From positions 85,615,827-85,679,826 of the forward strand of contig NC_057861.1 of NCBI RefSeq assembly GCF_019393635.1: 64,000 bases of DNA. Direction: 5' to 3'. The DNA comes from Dromiciops gliroides (Eukaryota > Chordata > Mammalia > Microbiotheria > Microbiotheriidae). The notes below the pieces were generated by a model. It was not told where the DNA came from. It worked only from the letters and a program-made list of their open reading frames with translations, and did no database searches. The position numbers and the translations under genes are program-made. Every line of letters starts with the position of its first letter. Position 1 is the stretch's first letter. Positions 42,906 through 53,869 of the stretch are shown here, in pieces.

Positions 42906-44635
42906 TTAACAAATGAATTGGGGCCCCGTTTCATCTCTTTCCTTGTGAGTACTATAATATGCTATATTGGTCAGACTATAGTCTGTTCTTGATCCCTAAA
43001 TCTGGTTTGTTCTCTCTGTTTTTCAAGGAGATAGAATTTTAGTCAAGTTTGACCTATATTTAGACCATGTAGAGTTATTATAATTTTAAAAGTCCAGGGT
43101 GAACGGTTTTAGATTAAATCCCTGCTATCCTTAGTAAATTGCTTCAAACTTATTTTTTTCTTGATTTTTGTATTTGATTTCCTCTTCATTCAGTTTTAAA
43201 CTTGTCTTTTTGAACCAGGTTGCAGAAATGTTAATGGTTAATGGAAAGACTATGTTACCAATTTTAGCCATAACACTTTTCTAGAAAGTGAAGAGACTTA
43301 ATTGTAAAATTTCCTTTGCTGCCTCAACATACATAATAATGAGTATTATAATCATTAAAATATAATTATGTCAAAATAAGGATGATTTTTAAAATTTGAC
43401 TTTTTATATTATTAGACTTGAAGGAGCTATCTGAGGGATTTTCCCACACTTGATTTAAAGTGAGGAAAGTGAGCCAGACCTGCAGAAACAGCAGTCCATA
43501 CCTTTACCTTTCTGTACTCCTCAAGGTCTTTTTCCCCCTTTTCTTCCTTCCTACAAAAAAGATAATGCATATTCATATTGGAAACTCTCTCCCAGTCTCC
43601 CCCAAAGGTGTGACCATCTATATAGGACCAAGTCATCCAGCTCTCCAGTAATCTTTCCAGGTTATCAGGAGAGGTACAGTATAAGTAGCAACAGTGTTAA
43701 TTTTCCCCACACCACTCCATCCCTGTGTTGCAACCTTGAATTGAAGGGATCCATCTGCACCAATTCCAGGACATTATGCCAATTCACATTCAGATTTGAC
43801 CAGGGTATACCAATTGGCAATGCAACAATGGCAATTCATTAAGTCCAGCTCTCCAGAGGTACCTCTCATGCACTCATCGTTTTAAATTATTTAATTGGCT
43901 GCATAATCAGGCATCAAAGCCCCCAAATGAGTAAGGTGTCTAGGACTCAGATCAGAATTGCCAGTCCAGTGGAAGGACCTATTGATAGGCCAGTTATGAT
44001 TTAGATCTATTGCCAGCATTGGGTTGGCCCAGCATCTTATCACGCTCAGGCTTTCCTCAGAGTTAGGTGGCTTGGGAAGCAGATAGAACAATGCAGACAA
44101 ACATATGATTCTTTTGTCCACCAGGCATGATCTTAATTCATATAGTTTCTAAATAGTGTTGAATTTTCAGTTTCTACACACCCATATTCACTTGTGATTT
44201 TTAAATTACAGCATTTTAATTCCTTTGTTCATCTGTTAACCCTGATATTCATATTTAGTTTGACAAGATTGTGGTTTTTTGGTTTTGGGTTTTTTTAGGG
44301 GACTGTTGTTGATTTTTTCCTATTTTGTCATTGAAATGTAAGAGTGGAATATTAATTAATACATTTCAGTTTAGTTCTGTAAAACAAGAAATTTTTCCAA
44401 AAAATTAAAAGATGGGCCAGAAAAAAACCCTGAGAAAATAAATCCATTTTAATCAAAATAGAGAGCTAGCATCATCTGTTCTAATTTTCATTTTTGCTAT
44501 TATGTAAAGCTAGGAGAAAGATCTCTTCTGGATGATAATATCAAATATACCTTTTTAAAGTTCTGTAATACCAAAAATATTCTCTACAGTAGGATATTGA
44601 AAGTCTTTTTGCCCTTGACAGCATTTTAAATGAAA
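42906..44635. other. Unclassified, mainly single-copy DNA
   Basis: About 1.7 kb with no confident repeat. The 43,640-44,150 stretch is more GC-balanced and contains frames on both strands without recognisable motifs. No exon supported. Confidence 0.3.
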
Positions 44636-44639
44636 AAAT

Positions 44640-44825
44640 GATGAATCAAACAGTATTATGTGCCTGCTTTGTCAGACGGTGATGATACAAAAGCAAAAAA
44701 ACCCAAACAACAATGTGATCTAAATAAAAAAGAGCCACTGTCTTGAGTCAAGGAGCTTATGCTCTCTTGGGGGAGACAGAATCCAAATATAAAAGCATAA
44801 ACAAAATACATACAAAATAAATATA
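44640..44825 (-). mobile_element. L2 3' end, antisense
   Basis: GTGCCTGCTTTGTCAGACGG and AAGGAGCTTATGCTCTCTTG match the L2 3' terminus in reverse. Confidence 0.6.
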
Positions 44826-44829
44826 TAAA

Positions 44830-44956
44830 TGAGAATACCTGGAATAGTGGTTAGAAAGTGGATCTAGTATCCAGGAAGGCCTGTGTTCAAGTCCTGTCTC
44901 TGCTATGTAGTGATTGTGTGATTCTGAGCAAGTCATTTAGCCTTTCAGTGTTCTAG
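44830..44956 (+). mobile_element. MIR 5' fragment
   Basis: CTGGAATAGTGGTTAGAAAG, GTGTTCAAGTCCTGTCTCTG and GAGCAAGTCATTTAGCC. Confidence 0.6.
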
Positions 44957-45175
44957 GCCAGAGGTGGCCAACATTCCCTGAGAACCAGATAAATATGTAA
45001 TTGGGAAATATTTAACAAGATCAAGAAAAATACAATAGAAGATAAATATATTAATGTGTGGTTTTATAAGCCAAAATGCTACTGTAGGATTTAGTGTCTC
45101 CATTTCTATTTGAGTTTGACAACAGTGCTCTAGGTAACTTACTAGAACTAAAAGTTTCAATAACAGTGCCAACAG
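44957..45175. mobile_element. Non-autonomous hAT-like DNA transposon (MITE)
   Basis: CCAGAGGTGGCCAACATTC at the left, GTATTTGAGTTTGACAACAGTG-like end at the right. Internally it has AATATATTAATGTGTGG and TTTATAAGCC. It is related to 16,573-16,738 in the opposite orientation. Confidence 0.55.
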
Positions 45176-45274
45176 ACCTTCATGGATAGAGGGTTATTTC
45201 TCATCTGGCAGTTCTCTGTATCAGTGAAATGACAGGCTTGGTTCCTGTCTCCTAAATAAATATAAGATTTTTTT

Positions 45275-46560
45275 TTTTTTTGAGGAAGGTACTTGCAGCT
45301 CAGGGCAATAGGAAAGGTTCAAGTAATAGGTGATGCTTGGTCTTTGAAGATAATAAAGATTCTAAAATGCAGCTGTAAGAAGGATAGGTACATTTTAGGG
45401 ATGGAGGGCAGCCAGTAGAAAGGCACAAAGATGGGAGATAGGGTGTTATATATAAGGAATAACAAGAAGGTCACTTTGACTCTACCATAGAAAGTTTAAA
45501 GGAGAGGGAATCAGTTTAATAAGACTACAAGGTTAGGTTGAAGCCAGGTTGTGAAAGGTTTTAAATGACAAACAATGAAGTTTGTATTTAACCCTATACA
45601 TAATAGGGAGCCACTGGAATTTTTTGAGTAGGGGAGTGATGTCAGACCAATGCTTTAGGAAAATCTGTTTGACAGCTTTATTTTAGTATAGTTTGTATAG
45701 GGGAGAGAATGGAGGCAGGGAGACCAATGAGGAGGCTGTTCCGTTCTTCCAGATAAGAGATGATGGTAATCTGAATTAGGATGGTGGCTATATGAGTAAA
45801 GAAAGGGAATGATGAGATGTTGGAGTAGAAATAATAAGATTAGATATATAAGGTAAGTGAGAATTGAACAGTCAGGGATGCCTCTATTGCTACCTTGGGT
45901 AACTGGAAATAAGGAATTTCATTAAAGGAGTGGGTGTGTAGAGCAAAATGATGAATTCTGTTTGCAGTATATTAAGTTTGAGCTGCCTCTAGGCCATTTA
46001 GTTCAAAATGTCCAGTAGTCAGTTGATGATGCACTGTGACTGGAGCTCAGGAGAGAAACTAGAGCTGAATACAGTATATGAATCTGGGAGCTGTGGAATA
46101 GAGATGGTATTTAGACTCCAGGGAGTGGATGAGGTCACCAAGAAAGTATGTTGAGTGACAATAGAAGAGTACTTTAGACAAAGCCTTGGGGTAGATCCAT
46201 TGTTAGGGATTGGAACATGGATGATGATTATTAGCATAGTGCATGGCCCATAGTGAGTGCTTTCTTAATGTTGTCAGCATCATATTGAGACTGAGGAACA
46301 GTCAGACTGTAGGGGATTGAAGAGAGAGGAGTGTCTTTAAAACATGCGAGAACATGATTAGTAGTGTTGAAGAGACTGCCAAGAAGAAGGCTGCATGGTT
46401 GAAAAAAGAGCATCAGATTGTACAACTAGATCTTTGGTCACTTTGGAGAGAGCAGATTCAAATGAGTAATGAGCTTGGAAACCAGATTACAAAGTATTGA
46501 GAGCAAGTTAGAGGAGAGGAGATAGAGACTACTGGTTTTCCATTCTTTATAACCACATGA
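45275..46560 (-). mobile_element. L2 LINE, antisense
   Basis: Landmarks in order: AGGTTTTAAATGACAAACAA, AATAGGGAGCCACTGGAATT, AGGGAGACCAATGAGGAGG, GTATATTAAGTTTGAGCTGC and CTTTGGAGAGAGCAGATTC. Confidence 0.8.
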
Positions 46561-46704
46561 AGGTAGTTTGAAGATTGCTGGTATACACATGATACTGTGA
46601 AAGAATGTTTACGTTAAAATAGTGTGACAAAGAGGTGTGTCCTGAAACCTGATGTGTTTTATGGTTGTTTTTTTTAGTTTTAAGTAGGATGCTTAACATC
46701 CACA

Positions 46705-46955
46705 TAATAATAGCACTATGTAGTGCCTACTATTATGCCAGGCACTGTCTTAAGCACTTGTACAAACATTCTCATTTGATCCTCACAACAACAGTGGGGA
46801 GGTAGGTGCTATTATCATCACCCCCCCCCCCCTTTACAATTGAAGAAATTGAGGCAAGCAGGTTAAGTGACTTGTTCGGGGTCATACAGGAAGTGTCTGA
46901 GGCTGCATTTGAATTCCTGATTCCAGGCTCAGTGCTATATACACCGTGCCTCTAT
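46705..46955 (-). mobile_element. MIR/THER1-type SINE
   Basis: TATGCCAGGCACTGTCTTAAG, TTGATCCTCACAACAACAG, GAAGAAATTGAGGCAAGCAG. A C14 run at about 46,819-46,832 sits in the middle. Confidence 0.75.
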
Positions 46956-46964
46956 CAATAGGAT

Positions 46965-47150
46965 CATGAGTGTAGAGGTGTGAAGAACATCTGCGAGGTG
47001 ACATAGTTCAACATTCATTTCACATATTAGGAATCTGAGGCCCAATTCGGGAAGGGACTTGCCCAACATTGTAGAGGTAGTGTGTAGAGCTGGAGTTCAA
47101 ATTCAGGTCCTCTGATGACAAATAACAGCACCATTTACTAGACCTGGCTT
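46965..47150 (-). mobile_element. MIR-like SINE
   Basis: GGAATCTGAGGCCCAATTCG, GAAGGGACTTGCCCAACATTG and GGAGTTCAAATTCAGGTCC. Confidence 0.6.
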
Positions 47151-47159
47151 GGTTCTTGA

Positions 47160-47548
47160 AGATCGTCTTCATTTGCATTATGAAAGCCATCAAAGTTTAA
47201 ACAGGTTACTTGACATTGGAGGTTTTGTAATATTAGGAATTCTTTAGCAAAAAAGGTTCTTCTCAGTTACTGGTGGGAAAGGGATCTAGCCACAAGGATG
47301 TCACAAACTGGCAGCTAATCAGTCATTTGACATTTGAAAATATTATTGTACATGCCTCTTCTGCAATGGATTTCCTTTCCAAACATTGTCTTTATTAGGA
47401 TGATATTAAAAATAGCCGGCCTTTTCTAATACACTAATTAGCTAGCAGTTAAAGTACAAAGGAAGAAGTGCATTGGATGTGGGGGGAAGAAAGCAAACTG
47501 GAATTGTAAATCGCCCCAGACAGTCTATGAATTAGAATTAGATAATCT
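47160..47548. other. Unclassified single-copy DNA
   Basis: No repeat or exon recognised. Confidence 0.35.
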
Positions 47549-47752
47549 AGGCTCACCTGCAGAAAAGGAGGCTGGTTTATATGAACTCTATAAACAAAGA
47601 TTTTGTGACTAGTCCTGATGATAATGCTGAGCAGCTCAAAAAACATATTCAATTGAAAACCCAAGTTAAGCATTACATCAATATAGTATCGTTAACTAGG
47701 TAAAAGTATAGGAGCCAAAATCAAGTCATTCTGAAATGAAAGAGATAAAAGG
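47549..47752 (-). repeat. Left arm of 204-bp perfect inverted repeat
   Basis: Compared base by base, this arm is the exact reverse complement of 49,376-49,579. The outer edge is AGGCTCACCTGCAG and the inner edge is GAGATAAAAGG. Identity stops abruptly at both ends. The minus strand of this arm and the plus strand of the other encode an identical run of about 40 codons, but this simply reflects the DNA identity. Confidence 0.95.
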
Positions 47753-49375
47753 CAATTTTTGATAATAGAAACCATAAAATATCTCAGCACTGCAAGCACA
47801 TTTATTCAAGTTCTAAATGACCAGATAGCAAATATGCTGGCCGTTGTTGCCAATGTATGCATATTTATTTTCATAGTTAAAGGTTATCTTAGTGAATAAA
47901 TCAGGTTGGTTGTCCCACAGACCATCAATTGCCATAATTTCACTAAATAAATAATGGATTTAATTTAAATAAATTTCAGATTAATAAGGCATTGTTGTCA
48001 TTTATGAACATTTCTTTCATCAGTTCTTGTCAAATGGGGGGTTTTCTCCAAGTAATTTATATTCTTGTGTTTACTGAACATTGGAACCCAGATCTTTTTG
48101 ACTCAAAAGGCCACCTTTCTTTTGCCTTGCTAACTTTCTCTCACTATATAGTGTTAGTTATTATTAGGTATCTATATCAACTATCCTGGGCTACTGTTCC
48201 TACTTAAGACTGAATTCCTTGGTCACGTTTTCACTGCCTTAGTGATTTATGCCAGTATACATCTCCATCCTTGCCTTTCTCTCTCCTGTGCAAGGAACCC
48301 CTCAAAGGATCATAGCATCATAGGTTTAGAGCTGAATGCGACCAAGGCCCTTTTTTACAGATGAGGAGCTGGGGCCCAGAGAAGTTAAGTAACTTGTCCC
48401 TGATCACACAGGTAATAGGTGACAGAACCAAGATTTGAACTCAAATTTTCTGACTCCACATCCAGTTCTCTTTTTACTGTGCAATGATCCTGTTTCCTGA
48501 TTGAGTGTAAAGCACAAGGAGGCACCAGGAAGGCACACTGGGTACATTGCATAGAGTCAGACTCAAGGCAAGCAGTTCATTTTGAGTTTGAGGGAACTTC
48601 AGAGCTAGTGTTCCTTACTGCAGGAGCATAAGGGGAAGGGAAGGAACAAACATTTATTAAGCACCTACTATGTGCCAGGAATTGTGGCAGGTACTTTACA
48701 GACATTATTATCTCTTTATAAATATTACAAATGAGGATTTGTGATTTTGATTCTCACAACCACCCCGTGAGGAGATGCTTTTATTACCTTCGTTTTACAA
48801 TTGAGGAAACTGAGGCAGGCAACAGTTAAGCAAATTCTCACTGTGAGGCAGCAGCTCTGTGGTATGCTGGGCATACAGCTATATCTGAGTTCAAGTCCAG
48901 CCTCACATACTTCCTAGCCTTATGATCCTGGGCAAGTCATTTAACCTGTTTGTCTCAGTTTCCTCAATTGCAAAATGGGGACAATAATGGCACCTACTTT
49001 GTAGGGTTGTTGTGAAGATCAAATGAGATAATATTTGTAGATTGCTCTGCACAGTGCCTAGCACATAGTAATCACTATATAAATGCTAAGTTTTTCCCCC
49101 CTTGCCTCCTCCCTCTTCCCTTTTTCTCCTCTTCCTTGCATATTAGAACTCCAAGGCTCCCTTATTCCAGGTTCAGTGCTCCACTCACTATGCCACCTAG
49201 CTAAGAAAGCCTTGTCTCAGAACTTTAGTTCTGTGCTGAGGACTCTGAGCTTGGGAGCTTTGTTTTGGCACAACCAAGTCCTACAAATGTTTAATTACAT
49301 CTACTTCTGTAGTGTTTTGTACTCAAGATCATGGATTAGACAGATTGAGTGGTGGCAATAATTATAACCCTTAAC
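47753..49375. repeat. Spacer of the inverted repeat, with three SINE remnants
   Basis: The first 550 bases are unclassified. 48,307-48,490 is a reversed MIR (TTTACAGATGAGGAGCTGG). 48,635-48,835 is another reversed MIR (TTTATTAAGCACCTACTATG, ATTGAGGAAACTGAGGCAGG) whose head resumes at 49,140-49,205. Between these parts lies a plus-strand MIR/THER1 SINE, 48,848-49,090 (GTTGTTGTGAAGATCAAATG). Confidence 0.7.
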
Positions 49376-49579
49376 CCTTTTATCTCTTTCATTTCAGAAT
49401 GACTTGATTTTGGCTCCTATACTTTTACCTAGTTAACGATACTATATTGATGTAATGCTTAACTTGGGTTTTCAATTGAATATGTTTTTTGAGCTGCTCA
49501 GCATTATCATCAGGACTAGTCACAAAATCTTTGTTTATAGAGTTCATATAAACCAGCCTCCTTTTCTGCAGGTGAGCCT
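49376..49579 (+). repeat. Right arm of 204-bp perfect inverted repeat
   Basis: Exact reverse complement of 47,549-47,752. The outer edge, CTGCAGGTGAGCCT, looks like fused splice acceptor and donor signals but encloses no exon. Confidence 0.95.
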
Positions 49580-49734
49580 TTCTGTAATTGTCTACAGCAG
49601 ATTTGCTTTTGTAGTTTTCCTAATAGATTCAAGTGTGTTTCTTCTGGTGCAGGTAAGTGAGCATAGCGAAAGTAGAAGCTGGGATATTGTTGGATCATAA
49701 CTCTTGTAGGCTGTATATACTTTGCCTTCAAAGA

Positions 49735-49860
49735 GATTGTGGTCTACTTGGAAGCACACAGGGTCATAGATGTAGTGCTTGAAGGGACTGTCTAGTCCAT
49801 CCATCTCATTTTACAGATGAAGAAACCCAGGCCCAGAGAGGTTGAGTGCCTTGAATACTG
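49735..49860 (-). mobile_element. MIR-like fragment
   Basis: TCATTTTACAGATGAAGAAAC and CCAGGCCCAGAGAGGTTGAG. Confidence 0.65.
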
Positions 49861-50044
49861 TATAAGTATTGCTCAAAGGGAGGCAAATCAAGTACTGAAT
49901 AGTAAAAAGTTGGTTGCAATGAGATGTTTCCTGAATAAAATAAATCCAGGCTTGAAGATGAGAACTTTGTGTAGACAGGAAGAGAAAATAGCTTGTGCAG
50001 AGGCGAAAGCAAGCAAATTATGTTGGGAGGATGTAGATGAGACT

Positions 50045-50345
50045 GTCTCAGTCAGTGAACATTGAGAGCCTACTACGTGCCAGGTACCGTACTAAGTGCT
50101 AGGGATAGAAAGAAAGGCCAAAAGAAGCTCAGAGTCTAATGGAGGAGAAAACATGATCACAGTCATGTACGACCAAACTATGGACAAGATAAGTTTGAAA
50201 TAATTGGCAGAGAGAAGGCACTTGAAATAAAAGGGATTAGGATGAGCGAAATATTCTTTGGAGTTTGGAGGAGAGGGGAGCATAAGGGTTAAATGAATAA
50301 GGGCCTTGAAAACCCCAAAAAGTGTTTTTGGTGTAAATTATCAGC
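50045..50345 (-). mobile_element. L2 3' part, antisense
   Basis: GAGAGCCTACTACGTGCCAG, ACTAAGTGCTAGGGATAGAA and AAGCTCAGAGTCTAATGGAG. Confidence 0.7.
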
Positions 50346-50660
50346 TGATGCAAAGGAGAGAAGACAGTAGGGAAAACCACATACAGCATAGCTGTCATCT
50401 CTGCAGATCCTTGTCTTCTCTAGTCTAAATGTTGGAAAGCTACTTGAAGTACTCCTCATAGAACATGAAGTCAAGGCCTGCTGTCTTGACTTCAGGTCAC
50501 CTCTCTTAATTCAGCCCAATTTCACCTTAGCCTTTTTCCCAAATCTTTTTCAGAACTACTCTCTAACCTTGTCTTTTCCTTGTGCTTGTGAAATTGATTT
50601 TTTATTTGTATCAGAGTGCAAGACTTTTCACTGATCCCTGCTGAATTTTATTTTATTCAA
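50346..50660. other. Unclassified DNA
   Basis: No confident assignment. Confidence 0.3.
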
Positions 50661-50664
50661 TTAA

Positions 50665-50765
50665 ACCCAATGCTCTATCATTTATTAAGTGCTTATTTTG
50701 TGCTAGGCACTATGCTTGATGCTGGGGATGCAAAGACAAAAATGAACAAACAATAAACAGTGGGA
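50665..50765 (-). mobile_element. L2 3' end fragment
   Basis: ATCATTTATTAAGTGCTTAT, GTGCTAGGCACTATGCTTGA and GCTGGGGATGCAAAG. Confidence 0.75.
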
Positions 50766-50769
50766 TATT

Positions 50770-51300
50770 ATATTTTTTGCACTTTTCATTCAATTGTGTG
50801 ATTGTAAAGATGTGACCTGCTTTGGAGGAATGTTTGTGAGAATCTGCTTATTCACTTATATGTTCATCAAGTGATACATGTGTAGATTATTTTTCTAAAA
50901 ATCTTGAATAAGTGGGAAAATAAGTGAATGTTTTTATAATTATTGATATTCCTTAGGGTGCCCTTTTTAAGGTAATAAATAAGTCTAAGGTATTTTTCCC
51001 TGTACCTTTGTTATCTTCCCCTCCTTCAGAGAACTCAAGAATTAATTCTTCAGCATACTCAAAATTGTCACTTCCAGCACAGATCTCCTCTGTAAATTTG
51101 GTCTGGTCCATCTATTTTTTTGTTCCACTTCTACTGCCTCAGGTACCTGCCACATCTGACATGGTGATATTAGAGTCTAAAGGTGCTGGATTTCTTTTCA
51201 TTGACGGTGAAAAGAGTTTGTTATAAAAATCCAAATAGGTCATTTCCATTTTTCCCCTCTTTGTTATCTTTCCAATTTCCTCTTTTAAAAAAACCCTCTG
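50770..51300. other. Unclassified DNA
   Basis: No repeat or exon recognised; the 72-codon frame at 51,008 has no recognisable motif. Confidence 0.35.
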
Positions 51301-51317
51301 TATGACCAGGCTTTCTT

Positions 51318-51510
51318 TCTTTCTTTTTTTCTTTTGTTTGTTTGCTTTTTGTCTGTTTGGGGTTTTTTTGCAGGGCAGTGAGGGTTGTTGACTTGCCCAG
51401 GGTCACACAGCCAGTTAGTGTCAAGTGTCTGAGGCCAGATTTGAACTCTTGAATTGGTCCTCTTGAATCCAGGGCTGGTGCTTTATCCACTGCACCACCT
51501 AGCTGCTCCC
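51318..51510 (-). mobile_element. Marsupial tRNA-derived SINE
   Basis: T-rich tail, GCAGGGCAGTGAGGGTTG, head CACCACCTAGCTGCTCCC. AGGCTTTCTTT flanks both sides. It belongs to the GCAGGGCAGTGAGGG 3'-end subfamily and has a short local duplication around GAACTCTTGAATTGG. Confidence 0.85.
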
Positions 51511-51524
51511 AGGCTTTCTTTTAA

Positions 51525-52145
51525 ATGTGCTTTTTCTTCTATTGCTTCATGTTTTATGAGTTGATATCGCTATAATGTTGCACCATCCTTCTCCATAAAA
51601 AAGTGCATGTGAGTTTATACTCTAAAATTGTATTACCTTTGACTACCCTATTCCTCTAAAAGATCAATCAACCTAATAGGTATTGGTTGACTAAGGTGAT
51701 TTCTAAGCTCTACTGGCATGGTAATTTATGATAATTGATTTATATTAGCTAAAATTTGTAAGAAAAATATTGAAATTAATGTAGTTTCTCCATCCATTTA
51801 GAAGTTTAGGGCATTTTTCAGCTAGGTCAATTAAAAATACTGTGTTAGATATTTTTGTTTGTTATTCCTCTTTCTTTACTTCATTCATAGATGGTAAATA
51901 CAAGGCGACAGGCTCTCTTGCTTTTTCATTTGTTCTTAAAGACCAATGAGAGGAAACATGCTATACCTGTAGAAACATACCTCAGTCATAAGCTGATGTA
52001 TTACTTGAAATTTGTAATGGATCCAAGTGCCACAGACAGGATTTTCCATTCAGTCTTATGAGCAAACATGGTTCATTACTGGCTCTGAAGTTAATTATAA
52101 TTGTTATGGTGGGGATATTGGGTGTGGGGGAGGGTGATTATGTTA
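51525..52145. other. Unclassified DNA
   Basis: No recognisable repeat, exon or RNA gene. Confidence 0.35.
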
Positions 52146-52162
52146 TAGCCTACTCTTTCTTG

Positions 52163-52358
52163 TATTTTTGTTTTTTTGTTTTTTTTAGTGAGGCAATTGG
52201 GGTTAAGTGACTTGCCCAGGGTCACACAGCTAGTAAGTGTTAAGTGTTTGAGGCTGGATTTGAACTCAGGTACTCCTGAGTCCAGGGCTGGTGCTCTATC
52301 CACTGCGCCACCTAGCTGCCCCTGCGCCACCTAGCTGCCCCTGCGCCACCTAGCTGCC
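52163..52358 (-). mobile_element. Marsupial SINE with triplicated 5' end
   Basis: Poly-T, AGTGAGGCAATTGGGGTTAAG and head. The terminal 20-mer CTGCGCCACCTAGCTGCCCC occurs three times in tandem at 52,303-52,362 (approximate edges). Target-site duplication TAGCCTACTCTTTCTT is near 52,147 and 52,361. All three copies lie inside the duplication. Confidence 0.9.
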
Positions 52359-52375
52359 CCTAGCCTACTCTTTCT

Positions 52376-53256
52376 TTAGCAAAATTGAACCCTTAACTTG
52401 AGTCCTGAAAATATTAAGAAAATGAGCCAGAATTTCCCTCCCTTATTTGTAAAGTTGGGATTGTGGTAGTCTATGAGTATAGAATGTTGCATATGTTATC
52501 AAACATGGCTGATGCGTTCACTGTTTTTACTGAAGTATTCTCCCTCCACCCCCTTTTAAAATCTTTGTTAAAAAGGGAGGTCTCATTAAGTCAAAGAAGT
52601 GGGGTTACAAGGGAGTATATATGTAGGAGTAAATGTGATGTAAAAATAAAAGGTATGAATAAAAATAATTTTTAAAAAAGGAAATAAGTTTGAGGATGTG
52701 ATACTTTCTGGTTTACCAATATACTTATTAAGCTGTGCCATAACTGAACACAATATTCCATTTGAGATTGGATAAGGCTTGTCGAATTTATATTCTTTAC
52801 TGCCACTTCTTGTTAAGTATTATGTATATCTTGCTTTTTCGTATGATTTTTGGATAAAATAATCTTTTCTTATTTGTGTTCTTTTCATTTGATCTTCTTG
52901 ACTGCTTTATTTCTCTCTACCAATTTTTCTTTCTTGGTCACATAAGATGGGAGTGTCTCCCCCAATTTTTATTTGTTTTTTCAAGGCCCTTACTCCTCTT
53001 AACTCCTGTGTACTTCTCCTTTCTAAAGTAAACATCATGATCTATGGATTTATCTAATTTGCTTGATGTCGTCCAATATTGACTTTTGTTTCTCAGTTTT
53101 TATAGCACACAAAGTGTGTGTGCTGCACTTATCAAATAATCAATTAATGTTGACCAAGTTTAAGCAAGGGGTTAAATATAATAGAACTTTAAATATTTTT
53201 CAAGTTACTTAAAAAATCATTTTACTAATATGCATATACTTTTTTTTTCTTGGCAG
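52376..53256. other. Unclassified DNA upstream of the candidate exon
   Basis: AT-rich, with no confident repeat. The last part contains TACTAATATGCATATAC (branch-point-like TACTAAT at 53,223) and the pyrimidine tract of the acceptor. Confidence 0.4.
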
Positions 53257-53354
53257 GTTCTGACAGACTACTATGAAAAAGAATAAAGGAAACTAGGAGA
53301 TTTTTAAAATCAGTTTTCTCTTTGACCACAGTGATCCTGTTGGGACTTGTTTCT
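53257..53354 (+). other. Candidate internal exon, probably 5' UTR, gene unknown
   Basis: A branch-point-like TACTAAT at 53,223 is followed by the acceptor CTTTTTTTTTCTTGGCAG (to 53,256). The 98-bp segment ends at a donor T|GTGAGT (53,355-53,360). An alternative acceptor, CTCTTTGACCACAG, ends at 53,331. All three frames contain stops, and the only ATG gives a 7-codon frame (MKKNKGN). If transcribed, it is therefore a non-coding 5' exon or a non-coding RNA exon. It would suit exon 2 of a plus-strand gene starting in the CpG island. I do not recognise the sequence. Confidence 0.4.
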
Positions 53355-53539
53355 GTGAGTATGCTTATTCCTGATAGAGTACTTTTTCATTGTTTTTCTG
53401 TTTGTCTTAGGGATATAGTGGAATAAAAAAAATTGAAGAACATTTTATAGGATTTATACCTTAAAAGGTTAAGTGACAGAGGGCAAATAATCTTGTGTTG
53501 CTGACAATAACAATACCTATTTAGACATTAGTAGTTCTT

Positions 53540-53865
53540 GACTGAGACCTCCCTGATTCAAACCCAGTGAGGTTACATATTTATGAAGTCACTGATAAGT
53601 ATACTGTCTCTTACTGAGCCAAGACCAGAACCCTGCAGCACTTCGCTAGAGCTCTCCATCCAGGGTTACATCAATCCATTTGTTAATACTCTTTGGATAT
53701 AGTTATTGAACCATCTAGGATTCCGCCTTGATGTACCATTAACTAGCCTACCCTATTCCACCTTGCCTGTAAGTATCATGAATCTTTCACATGCCTTGCT
53801 AAATCAGGTGTGCTTCACCTGCGAGACCCTTATCTTTGATGTCAAGTAAACATTTTATTTAAACG
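53540..53865. mobile_element. CR1/L3-like LINE fragment
   Basis: AGCCAAGACCAGAACCCTGCAG followed by CATCCAGGGTTACATCAATCC fits the 'given as the provisional answer, then supporting neighbour' layout of old CR1/L3 repeats. A similar piece lies at 57,640-57,895. Diverged; orientation not assigned. Confidence 0.4.
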
Positions 53866-53869
53866 GTGT

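Noticed and set aside
47549-49579. The inverted repeat as a DNA transposon with 204-bp terminal inverted repeats
   Set aside because: I see no target-site duplication outside the arms and no transposase between them, and the spacer contains several ancient SINEs, whereas the arms are identical.
49561-49660. CTTTTCTGCAG|GTGAGCC and GGTGCAG|GTAAGTG as exon borders
   Set aside because: In each case acceptor and donor signals are directly abutted, leaving no exon between them. The first also lies at the edge of the inverted repeat.
47449-49700. Identical 40-residue peptides on opposite strands, suggesting a duplicated gene or CDS
   Set aside because: The identity is fully explained by the 204-bp DNA inverted repeat. 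The peptides diverge exactly at its edge, and neither frame has family resemblance.
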